The notes under the pieces: generated by a model
What the model saw: only the letters and a program-made list of their open reading frames with translations
Told to the model about the DNA's origin: nothing
Database searches by the model: none
Shown: piece by piece, positions 46,396 to 57,039 of the stretch
Layout: each line of letters opens with the position of its first letter
How positions within the stretch are numbered: position 1 is the first letter of the stretch
Assembly: GCA_050084985.1 (NCBI GenBank)
Contig: JBITNC010000001.1
Location: forward strand, 158,348,001-158,412,000
Direction: 5' to 3'
Origin: Nageia nagi
Lineage: Eukaryota > Pinophyta
Length of the DNA: 64,000 bases
Translations under genes and position numbers: made by a program

Positions 46396-47600
46396 TTTTA
46401 TTCTTTAGATGATAAATCCACATTGACATCCAACCAGTTAGGAGAAACAAAAGAATCATCACCCTCATCAAGGTTCTCATAAAAAATAGACTCTTCAAGT
46501 AGTTCATTGAACTTTACATCCCTTGATATAAAGATAGCTCTTAAGGAAGGTTGGTATAGCCTGTAGCCTTTATGTTGATTGTCATAGCCCACAAAGATAC
46601 ACTTTTCAGATCTCTTATCCAGCTTCTTCATTTTCTTAGGAACAACAAAGGTATAGGAATCACAACCAAAGATCTTAAAGTGAGAGATGTTAGATTTCCT
46701 TTTTATCCATGCCTCATATGGAGTTTTACCTTCAAATTCTTTCATAAGATACCTATTTAAGATGTAGGTTGTAGTATTTATAGCTTCACCCCATAAGAAG
46801 CTAGAAAAATCTCTCAACATACATCTTACCATTTTCTGAATGGTTCTATTCTTCCTATCAGCTATACCATTCTGTTGAAGAGTGTAAGGGACAGTAAATT
46901 ACCTCTTAATTATATACTTGGTACAAAAATTATTAAATTTATTACTATTATACTCATCTTTATTATCAAATCTTAACATCTTGATTTTGAATTCAAACTT
47001 ATTTTATACCAAAGCTTTGAAATCTTTGAACCTATCAAAGGTTTGATCCTTGTGCTTTATAAGATAACCAAATGTCATCCTATTAAAATCATCAATAAAT
47101 GTTAAGACACAAGATACTTCTTCAAGTGAATTAGTTGGAAATGGACCCATCAAATATGTATGCATAAGCTGAAGAGGTTGATTTGATCTAGTTACTTTAT
47201 CTTTTGGAAGCTTTTATTGATTCATTTTACCTATAATGCACTTCTCACAAAGACCAATTGTAGATGATATTGTAGGTAAACCTTCCATAGGTTCATTATT
47301 TTTTATGACTTGAATGTTCTTATGGTTTAGGTGGTCTAATCGATGGTGCTAAAGATTGGCTCTAGAGCAAACATTAGTTTCAAGGCACATCTTTATTGGA
47401 GAATGATCTATAATGTAAAGGTCATCTTTCATTGATCCTTTCACCAAAGTGGTAAGAACCTTTTTCATGCACCAAAAGTGAGAGTTAAACTCAAAGGAAT
47501 AACCTTTCTTTGTAACTTGAATTACAAAAAGGAGATTCATAGTGACTTTAGGCACATAAAGCATATTCTCAAGAATCTTCTTTTGTATCAACACATTTTC
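46396..47600 (-). pseudogene. family B (copy 4) integrase
   Basis: 46398-46832 is a 144-residue open minus-strand frame with MVRCMLRDFSSFLWGEAINT, TPYEAWIKRKSNISHFKIFG and FVGYDNQHKGYRLYQP. The core lies to about 47240 and the zinc-binding region near 47250-47340. 47349-47594 reads ENMLYVPKVTMNLLFVIQVT, KVLTTLVKGSMKDDLYIID. Confidence 0.86.
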
Positions 47601-48740
47601 AATACCTTGAACTTCAAAGATTGAACTATCACTATCACAACTGCATCTTTTCTATACTTATAAAAATTTTCAAACTTAATTTTTTCAAAATACATGTGAT
47701 TAGTGCATCTAGAATCAACAATCCAATCATTTGATAAAATGCAATACTTAGAGTAAAAGACAACAACATACACAAAATTCTTGTTCCTCTTATTATTAGA
47801 TTTGTTTGATTTTCTAGATCCTTTTTCACCATGCCCTTTCTTTTTCCTGAAGCAATCAACTTTCATATGACCATAGATGTTACAAAAATTATAATTTCCA
47901 TCAAATTTGGCTTTGGCTTTTTTAACTTATCATGATCATAATTCTTCTTATTCTCATCTTTCTTGAAATTCTTCTTAGGAGCATTAAAACCTTTCTTTTC
48001 GTTATGGTTCTTCTTTTTGAAGTGAGGCTTCATTGGACCAAGCACCATAGATGGCTTCTTAGGAGTGGTGGTCAACACTTTATTGTTAAGTGTTTTATCA
48101 TGCTTTAAGATAAGCCTTAATATATTTTCCAATGAGAACTTTTTTTTTCATCATCAGCCTAGTTTCAATAACAATCATAAATTGACTAAATTTAGTAAAG
48201 AGGCTTTGAAGGACAATGAATATCATAAACTCATCATTTATCCAATTGTAATCACACTCTATAAGCTAGATCCTATGATCAACAACCTTATTTAGATATA
48301 TAGCCACACTTTTATTTTCCTCTTGAGGTGATTTAAGCAACTTCTGAAGAATGGTGAACCTCTTAAAAAAATTTATGCCAAGGTAGATACTCTTTAATTT
48401 ATCCCAAGCTTCTTTTGTAGTGTTTGAAGAAGATATCATGAGGAAGATCTCATCTAAAACTACATGAAAGATCATAAAAGTTACCAAATTATTCTTAGTA
48501 TTATAAGCTTCAAGTTTCTTCTCCCATGATGGAGCAACTTGGTTTCCATTGATAATCATCCAAAGTTTCCATGCTTGAAGTTCTGCCTTCATTTTAAATT
48601 CTCAAATACCATAGTTGGAACTATCCAAGATATGCTTGGGTGCAAAAGAGTTCCATTCCTACAAAATATTATGAAGGAGATAAACAATATAAGCATACAT
48701 ATTGAGTTTAAAATATTCATTATACAAATACATGTTTGAA
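47601..48740 (-). pseudogene. family B (copy 4) protease region and gag
   Basis: Protease: YQMIGLLI/NDWIVDSRCTNHMYFEK (D-S-R for D-S-G) near 47690-47740. Gag: zinc knuckle YNFCNIYGHMKVDC with the first Cys lost, a Lys/Asn linker (47863-48132), and an open N-terminal part (48266-48592) with MKAELQAWKLWMIINGNQVA, KEAWDKLKSIYLGINFFKRF and LQKLLKSPQEENKSVAIYLN. The only nearly full-length family B gag in the window. Confidence 0.85.
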
Positions 48741-49484
48741 CTAATCAACAAATCAAATGCTTAATTATAAATAAGAATTAAAAACATACATCCAACATCT
48801 TCATCACCAAGTATAATCAAAGAAAGGAAAATTTTGAAGCTTTTTTCTTATCTAAAATCAAGCTTTCATTCAAATTTTTGCAAGGAGCCCAGGTCCTACC
48901 AATCCTCAACCAGTTCCCTTTAGGAAGTGATATACTCTCACAAGAAGTACTAGCTATTTTCCAAGGTTGTGATGTATGTTGGGTTAGTCAAATTAATTAT
49001 CTTGATTAAATTTTTAATTTTCTCCTAGACTATTAGGATAATCCTTGAATGGATGAGTGGACATGTGGTATCACTACACACATGTCTATCCACCTATATG
49101 GAGTTAAATTCAAATCAACAAAGGACTTAGGGGCAATTAAGAAGTACAAACTTTTTACCACTTGGATCATTAAATTAAAAGGCTCCAATCCATCTTATCT
49201 TCATCTCATGGCTCCCTAAACAAGTCATGTTATGGAAAAAAATATACGAATGTGTTCATTTTAAGAAGAAGCAATTTTCAATATTTATGTACTTTGTATA
49301 TAAAGTAAAAGAGCAATACAAATAAAGTATTTTAAAAAATGAAACTACATCCCAAATTATCTATAAGTATGAATCAAAGAGTCTAATGGTTTTTGTTACA
49401 ACCCCTAATGGATCTCTTTATAAAAGTTCATTAATTTTAAGTAACCACAAATGAGCCTAAGAGTCCAATAGATTTTATCACAAT

Positions 49485-49972
49485 TGAAGAAAATAACACT
49501 AACAAGATAATTCTTAAACAACCAAGATCATATGAAAGCTCACAATTACATCTAACAAACTCACAAAGCAATCACATAAGATGTAAGTGGTTCCTCCAAT
49601 TAGGAGTACATCCACTAACTAGATCTTAACTTCAATCACAAATACAACTCTCTTACAATCCTCCTAATCTCAACTCTTACACTCCTATCCTATAGCATAA
49701 CTTTACTCTATAATTGGTGTGTAATCACAAAGAGGGAGCCTTCTATGTTTAAACCAAAATCCCTCTTTGGATAACTCTTTTATCCAATGTACAAAAGCAT
49801 GACATGTACCTCCTTTTACCCAAGGGGCATGCTCATGACATGGAATGTAGGACAAGTTACATTATTATATTCACTTAAATACTTAAATATCAAATGATAC
49901 CTTTAAGTGTTAGTGAACTTACATAAAAGATTTAATACAAACCTTTACAATAATGCATTATACATTCAAACA
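49485..49972 (-). repeat. family A solo LTR nested in family B leader
   Basis: On the + strand it starts TGAAGAAAATAACA and ends ACATTCAAACA. The middle matches the reverse complement of the A1 LTR (for example GTGGTTCCTCCAATTAGGAG and CCAAGGGGCATGCTCATGAC). Flanks are ACAAT (49480-49484) and ACAAC (49973-49977), a target duplication with one change. No interior sequence, so it is the product of LTR-LTR recombination. Confidence 0.85.
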
Positions 49973-50481
49973 ACAACCCCTAATAGAACTTTTTACAAAG
50001 GTTCATTATAAAAAATGAAAAATTCTCTTCCTTGTTACTTAAAAATGGACTTAAAATAATTCTTTATTTGCAATTTAACATAACATTCATAAGCAAGTAT
50101 TTAAGTGAACTTTTAACCAATCACATATATAAGGTCAAAATAATAAATCATGCATTAAAATTTTATCCATTTAGCAGTATGCATTAGGATAAAAAATAAT
50201 GCAAAAAATTATCCAACCACATGTGAGCAATAAAAATGCATTAAGATAAAACAATATTAATTCATGCATACAAAACATTAATCTATGCATAATTAATCTA
50301 TACAATTAATCATTATTTTATGCATAATTAATTAATTCCTCACTTTTTTATCTTAAAGGCATGCTAAATTTAAAAAACTCCTTAAAATAATTTGCACTTA
50401 TGGTAAAATTCGCAAATAAAGATTCAAACTTTAAATAGCAATTAATGCAAACTTTAGCTCATACTATTTTTTAATAAAATG

Positions 50482-50519
<38 letters not shown>

Positions 50520-50700
50520 CTCTAAAAAATGCATGCATGCAATTTCTATTTTTTAAAAACGCATGCATGTAATATATTAAAAAAATGCATGCATGTAATA
50601 TAAAGCTCTCTAAAAAAATGCATGCATGTAGTTTCTATTTTTAAAAAATGTATGCATATAAAATATTTATAAAATGTATACATGTAATTTGTATGCAATT
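50520..50700 (-). repeat. ATGCATGCATG-rich repeat, second block
   Basis: Five to six copies of the core seen at 38590-39015, in the equivalent position of the leader. Next to the (AT)n microsatellite at 50485-50516. Confidence 0.82.
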
Positions 50701-51129
50701 TTAGTTTTACAAATATATTAGTATTGTAAAAAAATTGCAATAATAACATTACTGTTAAAAAAATTGCAACTATCTCTACATTAAGTAGAAACTTGCAAGT
50801 TTAAGCTATAATAACTTATTATTGCTAAATTTAAGAAAATCTATTTGCTACACATTAACCAATTTTACTTAAACAAATTGCAACTAAAAAACTATTATTA
50901 GTAAAAGTAATGCATAGCAATAGCTTAAAAAATAGAACTAACATGTTAGTATGACCAAAAATATGATAGTAATATCTACTTTGAACAAATTTTGCTAAAT
51001 AAAATTTTATAATAAAATAACCATAAACTGGTTAGTAATAAAGCAAAATTTGATAATGAACAAGGTAGAAGGAAGATCATACCTTCAAAATTTTGAACAG
51101 AAGCCTCCAAAAATGGCTCTAATACCACT

Positions 51130-51583
51130 TGAAGAAATTAACCCTTTCTAAATTAACTTCAAGTCTCTCAAGATCTCCAGAAGGCACTTTCAACATCAAC
51201 ATAATAACACAATAACTAAAGTCAATCACACACAAATAACGTAAAATAAAGTGGTTCCTCCCTCATTAGAAGTACGTCTATTAACTATGATCTTATTCTC
51301 AAGGAACTCTCTTACAATATCTCTTCCCTCTCACACACTTTAAACATATAACAACGCTTGCATTACAATTGTGTAACTAGATAAGAGGAGGGTTCTTCTC
51401 TTTTTATAAGAAGAAATCCACTCTATATTTAACCCCTTTTCTATTTTTAATCCATTACCTATTTTTAATCCTATTCCTATTTTTATTTCCTTAATACTTT
51501 AAGATATCTAATGATACTTTAAGTATTAAGTGAATTTACATTAAAGAGAAATATTACACAATATTACATTACAAATTCTAACA
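51130..51583 (-). repeat. family B LTR 5 (outer, 5' end of array)
   Basis: TGAAGAAATTAACCC...AATTCTAACA, with a decayed PBS on its left (51115-51127) and the GTGTT target duplication on its right (51584-51588). Palindrome at about 51489-51530. Confidence 0.92.
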
Positions 51584-52103
51584 GTGTTGAATTGGAATGC
51601 TAGGATGATGTTCAAGGAGTAATTACATTGATGAAAGATAGAGGAATCAAGAAGATATCTAAATGTAGTTGGATTGAAGTTTACAAAAGAGTACATGCTT
51701 TTCTTATAAGACAAAAATCACACCCACAAATATAAGACATCTATAGAAAATTGGAGAAATTATCAAGTAAGATGAAGGCAATGAGGTATATTCAAAATAC
51801 AACACATGGTTGTGGAATGTGGACTCTAATAATAAAGAATTGCTTCTCTCCCAACATAGAGAAAAGTTGGCAATTATGTTTGGGTTATTAAAGGCTTCCC
51901 TTGGAACCATTATTTAAGTTGTGAAGAATCTTTGAGTATGTGATGATTGCCATACTGCAACCAATTTTATATCCAAGATTGTTACAAGGGACATTGTTGT
52001 GAGGGATATGAATCAATTCCATTATTTCAAACATGGAGAATGTTCTTATGGAGATTATTGGTTATGCAAAGTAATGCAATATCTAAAGAGTCTTGCACAA
52101 TGA
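51584..52103 (+). pseudogene. PPR-DYW gene, downstream half (E+ and DYW deaminase domain)
   Basis: Continues the gene broken at 32002: VQGVITLMKDRGIKKISKCS, WIEVYKRVHAFLI and KSHPQI, then after a frame change LSQHREKLAIMFGLLKASLG and VCDDCHTATNFISKI. It ends IVVRDMNQFHYFKHGECSYG-DYW (DYW codons at 52053-52061). The HxE and CxxC(H) zinc ligands of the cytidine deaminase fold are intact. Two stops (TAA at a Gln or Arg site, TGA at an Arg site) and one shift disable it. The normal stop after DYW is missing and the frame runs 13 codons further. Confidence 0.9.
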
Positions 52104-52599
52104 TATAATGCATGCTTCCAAGTAAAATGGAAACCATATTTCATTTCATTTTTTCAAAAAGTGTTGTTATTAATTTTTTGTACAAGTAGAAAATATCATT
52201 GATTATTGACATCATATTTTCAAGTAAATGTAACTACCTATGTATATTGATGTGGTATTTGTGAAAGGCTTATTTTTTAACACTAAATCATGGTATTAAA
52301 CAATTTTTAAAGAATCCTGTACAATTATAGAGTGAAGATTTGGGAAAGGAAGTTCAAGAATCAAAAAGATGAAAGGAGAAATACTAGAAAGAAATATAAA
52401 ATATTTGATGAACAATAAATGCTATAGAAGAACCTACAAGTAATTTGATACTTTGTTATGAAGAGAGTAGAGAAAATCTTAATTGTACTTTGTTCTTTCT
52501 TTTATCATTTTTCTACCATGCCTTGTATGAATATATTTGTTCTATAAGATGTTAAGGAGAAAGAGAAGGAACAAATTCTTCACCACCATTTTGAGAAAA
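52104..52599. other. unassigned sequence between two DYW remnants
   Basis: AT-rich, no recognised coding sequence. Probably 3' flank of the first PPR-DYW remnant. Confidence 0.4.
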
Positions 52600-52805
52600 C
52601 TAGTAATTGCTTTTAGGCTATTAAGCACATCCTCTAGCATAGACATTTGAATTGTGAAGAACCTTCAAGTATGCGGTAACTACCACTTTGCAACAAAGTT
52701 TTTATTTAAAATTATTGCATGAGAAATTGTTGTAAGGAATGCCAACCATTTTTACCACTTCAAGGATGGATAATGTTCATGTGGTGATTATTGTGATTGA
52801 CTAAA
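52600..52805 (+). pseudogene. second DYW-domain C-terminal fragment
   Basis: Reads IVKNLQVCGNYHFATKFLF, KIIAREIVVRNANHFYHFKD and CSCGDYCD. It is parallel to 51910-52061 but only the last 60 or so residues remain. The second Cys of the CxxC zinc motif is Tyr, and the final DYW is DYC. An independent DYW fragment, so at least two PPR-DYW genes contributed to this region. Confidence 0.8.
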
Positions 52806-52904
52806 GGATGTTTATTATGGAAATGGGATATAACTTTTTCTATAAAATTATTTATTTTGGCAAAGTTATTGACTACCATGATCCTATAGTTGTATTGTAG
52901 ATAG

Positions 52905-53180
52905 GCAAGGACAAGTGCATGACAACCCTGATAGACATCAATGCAAAATATGATAGCATTAAGATGATAAGGGCTTTTTTTGAACAAAATGTGGTATAAA
53001 AAAATAACTATATGTGGATTTCTTTCACATGAAATTTTCATAACAATCCTAATAAACATGTATGTAAAATGTAGGAGCAAATGATAAAGGTTTTGTTTGA
53101 ACAAAATGGGGCATGGAAAAATAACTAAATGTGGGTTTCTTTCACATGAAACTATGATAAAAGGCCTGATATAAATGCAT
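52905..53180 (+). pseudogene. PPR-motif-derived tandem repeats
   Basis: Successive diverged units of about 105-120 bp, each carrying ATAAACATGTATG-like and TTGAACAAAATG segments. Translations are MTTLIDINAKYDSIKMIRAF, FEQNVV and ITILINMYVKCRS, VLFEQNGAW, the helix A/B pattern of one PPR (35 residues, 105 bp). A third unit near 53150 is very decayed. The minus-strand 169-residue frame over this region is a shadow. Confidence 0.6.
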
Positions 53181-53790
53181 GAAAAATACCTATCACACCA
53201 AAATGCATGCCAATAACACAAAATGTTGTAGTATAGAGTTGTTTGCTTAGTACCTTGACTAGTTTGCAAGTAATGGTGATGGAGTCATTTGCCTTGTGCC
53301 TCTCATCTTTCTTGCTTTGTTTACTCGTATTTTTTAGGTTTTCTTCCAATCGATGAATGATCATTGTACCCATAATGAATGAAATTACATGATACATGTA
53401 TGGTTGACCTTCTTGGCTGTAAAAAATAAATAACATGATAATAAATCCTGATTACTGCAATGTGGAGTGGTTTGCTTCATACCTTGACCAGATTATAGAT
53501 AACGGTTATGGAGTTATTCTAGATGAAATCCTAACCTCTGCTCATATCCCTCCTCTCTCTTGCCTCTAATTAGTACCTTGACAAGTTTGGTGATGCTCAA
53601 ATCCTAAGTTGATTGATGTCTCACCCTCTATGTGTTGCTCGATTATGGTTTCACCCTCCTTGCTTGGTTTTCTCATGTGTTACTTATCACCTTACTTGCC
53701 TCCTCCATGATCCTCTCATCCCATTTTCTTTGATTTAGTATTAGATCTCGAAATATTGAAGTGACACATGCTCATGCGAAGCTTTTTTTT
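53181..53790. other. unassigned sequence
   Basis: No clear gene. CT-rich stretches such as CCTCTCTCTTGCCTC occur at 53480-53700. Two diverged copies of an ACCTTGACTAGTTTGC/ACCTTGACCAGATTAT segment lie at 53250 and 53480. Confidence 0.4.
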
Positions 53791-53799
53791 ACTTTTAAG

Positions 53800-54019
53800 T
53801 GTAAAAGTATACAATAGTTTTTATCCGTCGTAGTATTTTATATGAGGGTAGCTATAATACCACCATTAAAATCCATCATTTAATTAATATATTTTATGAC
53901 AGTGGTTTAAAGCTCCTATTAAAAACCATTATTTAATATATATAATAATTATGGGTATAAACAATCATCAAAGAACCACCATAAATTAGTCATTCTCAAA
54001 GCCCAATTTTCTTGTAGTG
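53800..54019 (-). repeat. CACTA element terminus and subterminal region
   Basis: The right end, read inward, is CACTACAAGAAAATTGGG, very close to the canonical En/Spm terminus CACTACAAGAAA. Subterminal copies of ATGGTGGT/AATGGTTTTTAATA motifs follow, with GGTAGCTATAATACCACCA at about 53855. Following bases are TTG. The matching left end is uncertain (see 13329). Confidence 0.65.
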
Positions 54020-55024
54020 TTGGATTTACACTATATACTCAAATCTTCTTAAAAGTCTCTTTAGCCTTTTCAAATAATAAATTTATGTTCATATCTTATG
54101 ATCATTCCATTCCATGAGTCTACATTTTAATGTGGTATGTTGTTAAACAATTCGTAATCCCTTTCCACGAGGAGGTATGTTGGTAGGAAATGGTAAATAA
54201 CACATGAGTTCTAAAAGGGAGTATTTTTAATATCAAGGTGAAGTATCGGTATATCAATACATATTTTATAAGGGGAGGGGCTTGGAGGGGTTTTTACCCA
54301 AGGGGAGTTACAAGGGGGTGGGGATACCAATGAGGGAAGAGATTTTTAGAGGGAGGGTAAACTAGGGGTTGGATGGTATTTTATCTAGTTGGTGTACTCA
54401 AACTCCCCCCTATATGATGATACTATTCTTCTATTGCTCTTCAATTTTATTATTTTTAAATAATTAAAATATTATTAAATTCATTCCAACATATTAAATT
54501 AATTAATTAATATATCCGTATATGAAATTAAATTGATTAATATTAAATTAATGTTAAAGCCTAAGATCTAACCTTACCTATAATTTACACCTAAAAACTA
54601 TAGTATAATTATTACAATATCATTAATTTCCTATAAAACATTTTCAAAACCTAAAACCTAAACCTAAACTAGACTAATATCCCTATGTCATTTCCTAAGT
54701 ATAAAAGATTTAACATTTTTTTTAATGGAAACCACCCAATTTTTAGGAAATTGGGAAATTTACCTTTAGCATATGAAGCCACAGGAAGGAGTCTCTCTTT
54801 CATCAAATTCACCCAAGACTTATAGCTAGCTTGTTTGCATATGTGACAATTGACACAATATTCTATGTGGAATCAACCCAAGAGAAGAGATATTTGAACT
54901 TGGACCTCTCTCATGAGATTTGAAGATCATTATTTTATTATCTTCATTTTGTGATCTCATATATATCATAATGTTATAAAAATACACTACCTTTACTTTT
55001 ACTTATGTATTTTATTATCAATCA
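54020..55024. other. AT-rich flanking sequence
   Basis: No gene found. A G-rich patch (54260-54330: GGGGAGGGGCTTGGAGGGG) and weak CCTAAAACCTAAACC repeats (54645-54665) are present. Confidence 0.45.
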
Positions 55025-55029
55025 TTTAT

Positions 55030-55474
55030 TTTTGGAATGTATAATGCATTATTGTAAAGATTTTGTAATGTTCCTCTTTATAATGTAACTTGTCCTACAC
55101 TCCATCTCATAAGCATACCCCTTGGGTAAAAGGGAGTTGCATGTCGTGCCTTTGTACAATAGTTAAAAGGGTGATCCAAAGGGGGATTTTGGACTATAAA
55201 TGGATGGCCCCCTCTTTGTGATTATACACCAATTTGTGAAGCAAAGTTATGCTCCAGGATAGTGATTAGGAGATAAAGTTAGGAGGATTGTAAGAGAGTT
55301 ATCTTTGTGAATGAAGTAAGATCTTGTTAGTGGATGTACTCCTAGTTGGAGGAACCACTTTATATCTCAAGTCACTTTGTGAGATTGATTATGCTTTAGA
55401 ATATTGTTGAATGAGTGAGCCTTCAATAGATCTTAGTAGTTTAGGATTGTGTTCTTTATAGGTCATTCCTTTTA
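55030..55474 (+). repeat. A2 5' LTR, with deletion
   Basis: Starts TTTTGGAATG (TGTTGG decayed). About 55 bp are missing around 55075, exactly the segment that holds the palindrome in other family A LTRs. A TATA-like ACTATAAATGG remains at about 55192. Confidence 0.9.
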
Positions 55475-55489
55475 TTTGGTATCAGTATA

Positions 55490-56295
55490 ATCTTTGTATA
55501 TATCAAACATCTTGTAAAAGTTTGGAATGGAGGAATGTAGACATGCTATGATTTCAATATCTCCTATAATCACTATTTCCCTTAGCTCCAACTCCCAGTT
55601 GGTAGATGCTACAACTTATAAGCAATTAATTGGTAATATTCTCTATTTGACTATTTTCATGTCAAATATTATCGTCGTAGTGAATCTGATAGCTTGATTC
55701 ATTCAGAAACCATATGTTGAGCACATCAATTCTATTTAGCAAATCTTGAGGTATGTTGCAGGGATGAAGGATCTTACTCTCAAGTATTCCAAGTTACCCT
55801 CATTTGTTCTCTCAAGGTTCTCAAATTATGATTATAGAGAAGAGAGAGATGATAAGAAATCAACCTCTACATATGTATTTAGCATTGGTCCAGGTGCTAT
55901 CTCTTAGACCTCCAAGAAGTAGCCTACTATTTCTCTTTCCATCATAGAAGCTAAATACCGAGCCATGTTTGTTGCAGCCTAGGAAGCTATTTGGCTTAGG
56001 CATCTTCTAAAAGAAACTAGGTATAAGCAAGTTGGCCCATCTCTTATTTCTTCAGATAATCAGTTGGCTATTTCTTTGGCTAAGAATCTTGTGTTCCATC
56101 AAATAATAAAACATGTGGAAATCTAGGTCCATTTCATTAGGAAAAAGGTTCTTGATGGCATTATACACTTAGAGTATTTTCCATCAACCTTGAATTCTAC
56201 TGATTTATTCACCAAGCCCCTCCCTAAAGCTCAGTTTGGTAAGCTTAGAGATGCTATTGGGTTGGTGAAGTTACCCTCAAGGGGGAGTGAAGTCT
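55490..56295 (+). pseudogene. A2 RT end and RNase H
   Basis: YISNIL*KFGMEECRHAMIS continues to LVDATTYKQLIGNILYLTIF, ILRYVAGMKDLTLKYSKLPS, ERDDKKSTSTYVFSIGPGAI and AISLAKNLVFHQ. It ends STDLFTKPLPKAQFGKLRDA. Better preserved than A1 RNase H but with stops at Gln-like sites. Confidence 0.88.
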
Positions 56296-57030
56296 GAATT
56301 CTTATGTTAAATTCATGTTTGTGACAATAGCATCACCCCTAGGAGGATTTTATGCTATATAGTGTTGATTTTATTGTACACCTTCGTGGTAAGTTCAATC
56401 TGCATGAGGAACTTATTGTATAATGTTTTGAGCAAGTGATTGGCCATCCTAACCCTATTCAGTTATCCATGTGTGACGAACTCGTATGTGTCTTTTGGCA
56501 CTATTCAATTATCCATGCGGAAGGAACTTGTATGTATATTTTGTTATGCTTTATTTGGTAATGATAATTAATACATGTTTCATATACAATAGGGGTGAAT
56601 ATGAGTATTGGCTTGGCATCTTCATAACAACTTATAGAGCACCATTGATCAATTTATGATGGCATTGTTTGATTCATCTATCCTTGTTGATATGAATGTG
56701 TTGCATCTAACTGATCTTGTTGTTTGAATTGCTTATAAATTGCAAGTTTCTTTTGAGATTGCAAGTTACTTACTTCAGGTGTCCAGGCTCATGGAGGCTC
56801 ATCATGTCAACTTCCAATCGAATGGCTACTTTATGTACATTGAAACCAATTATGGTTAATGATTGTATTGTAAACCATTTGTTAGAATGGTAAAGTAGCG
56901 AGTTTCAAACTAAGATCTTTTTTACTTCACAAAGATGTTAAAGTTCTCATCTCTGGTTGTATTTGTTTGAAGGAGAACTCTCTTACTATCTTTTTCTTCT
57001 TTCTTCTTCACTCTATCCCAATATTGCATT
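56296..57030 (+). other. A2 3' untranslated region
   Basis: Homologous to 24276-24947, with the same GTGTGACGAACTCGTATGTG-type short repeats at 56390-56540. Confidence 0.75.
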
Positions 57031-57039
57031 AAAGGGCAG

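Larger units (their letters stand above)
48741..51129 (-). other. family B (copy 4) untranslated leader with nested solo LTR
   Basis: 48870-49265 is homologous to the A1 leader at 19720-20160 in inverted orientation. It contains the family A solo LTR (49485-49972), an (AT)n run at 50485-50516 and the ATGCATGCATG repeats at 50520-50700. No coding sequence. Confidence 0.75.
32003..51583 (-). mobile_element. Ty1-copia family B multi-LTR array (five LTRs, one outer target duplication)
   Basis: The array is 19.6 kb on the minus strand: LTR, truncated 3' region, LTR, nearly full interior, LTR, partial interior, LTR, long interior, LTR. GTGTT flanks only the outside (31998-32002 and 51584-51588). 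Inner LTRs directly join polypurine-side sequence on their right, and PBS-side or truncated interior on their left, with no target duplications. So the inner LTRs are shared between successive copies. This is best explained by unequal recombination between LTRs after one insertion, possibly after nesting. A family A solo LTR and an LTR sliver lie inside. Confidence 0.85.

Noticed and set aside
52760-53269. 169-residue minus-strand ORF as a gene
   Set aside because: It is antisense to recognisable PPR repeats and has a low-complexity repeated translation.
54260-54400. Organelle DNA insertion suggested by a G-rich patch
   Set aside because: No recognisable plastid or mitochondrial gene sequence and the patch is short.
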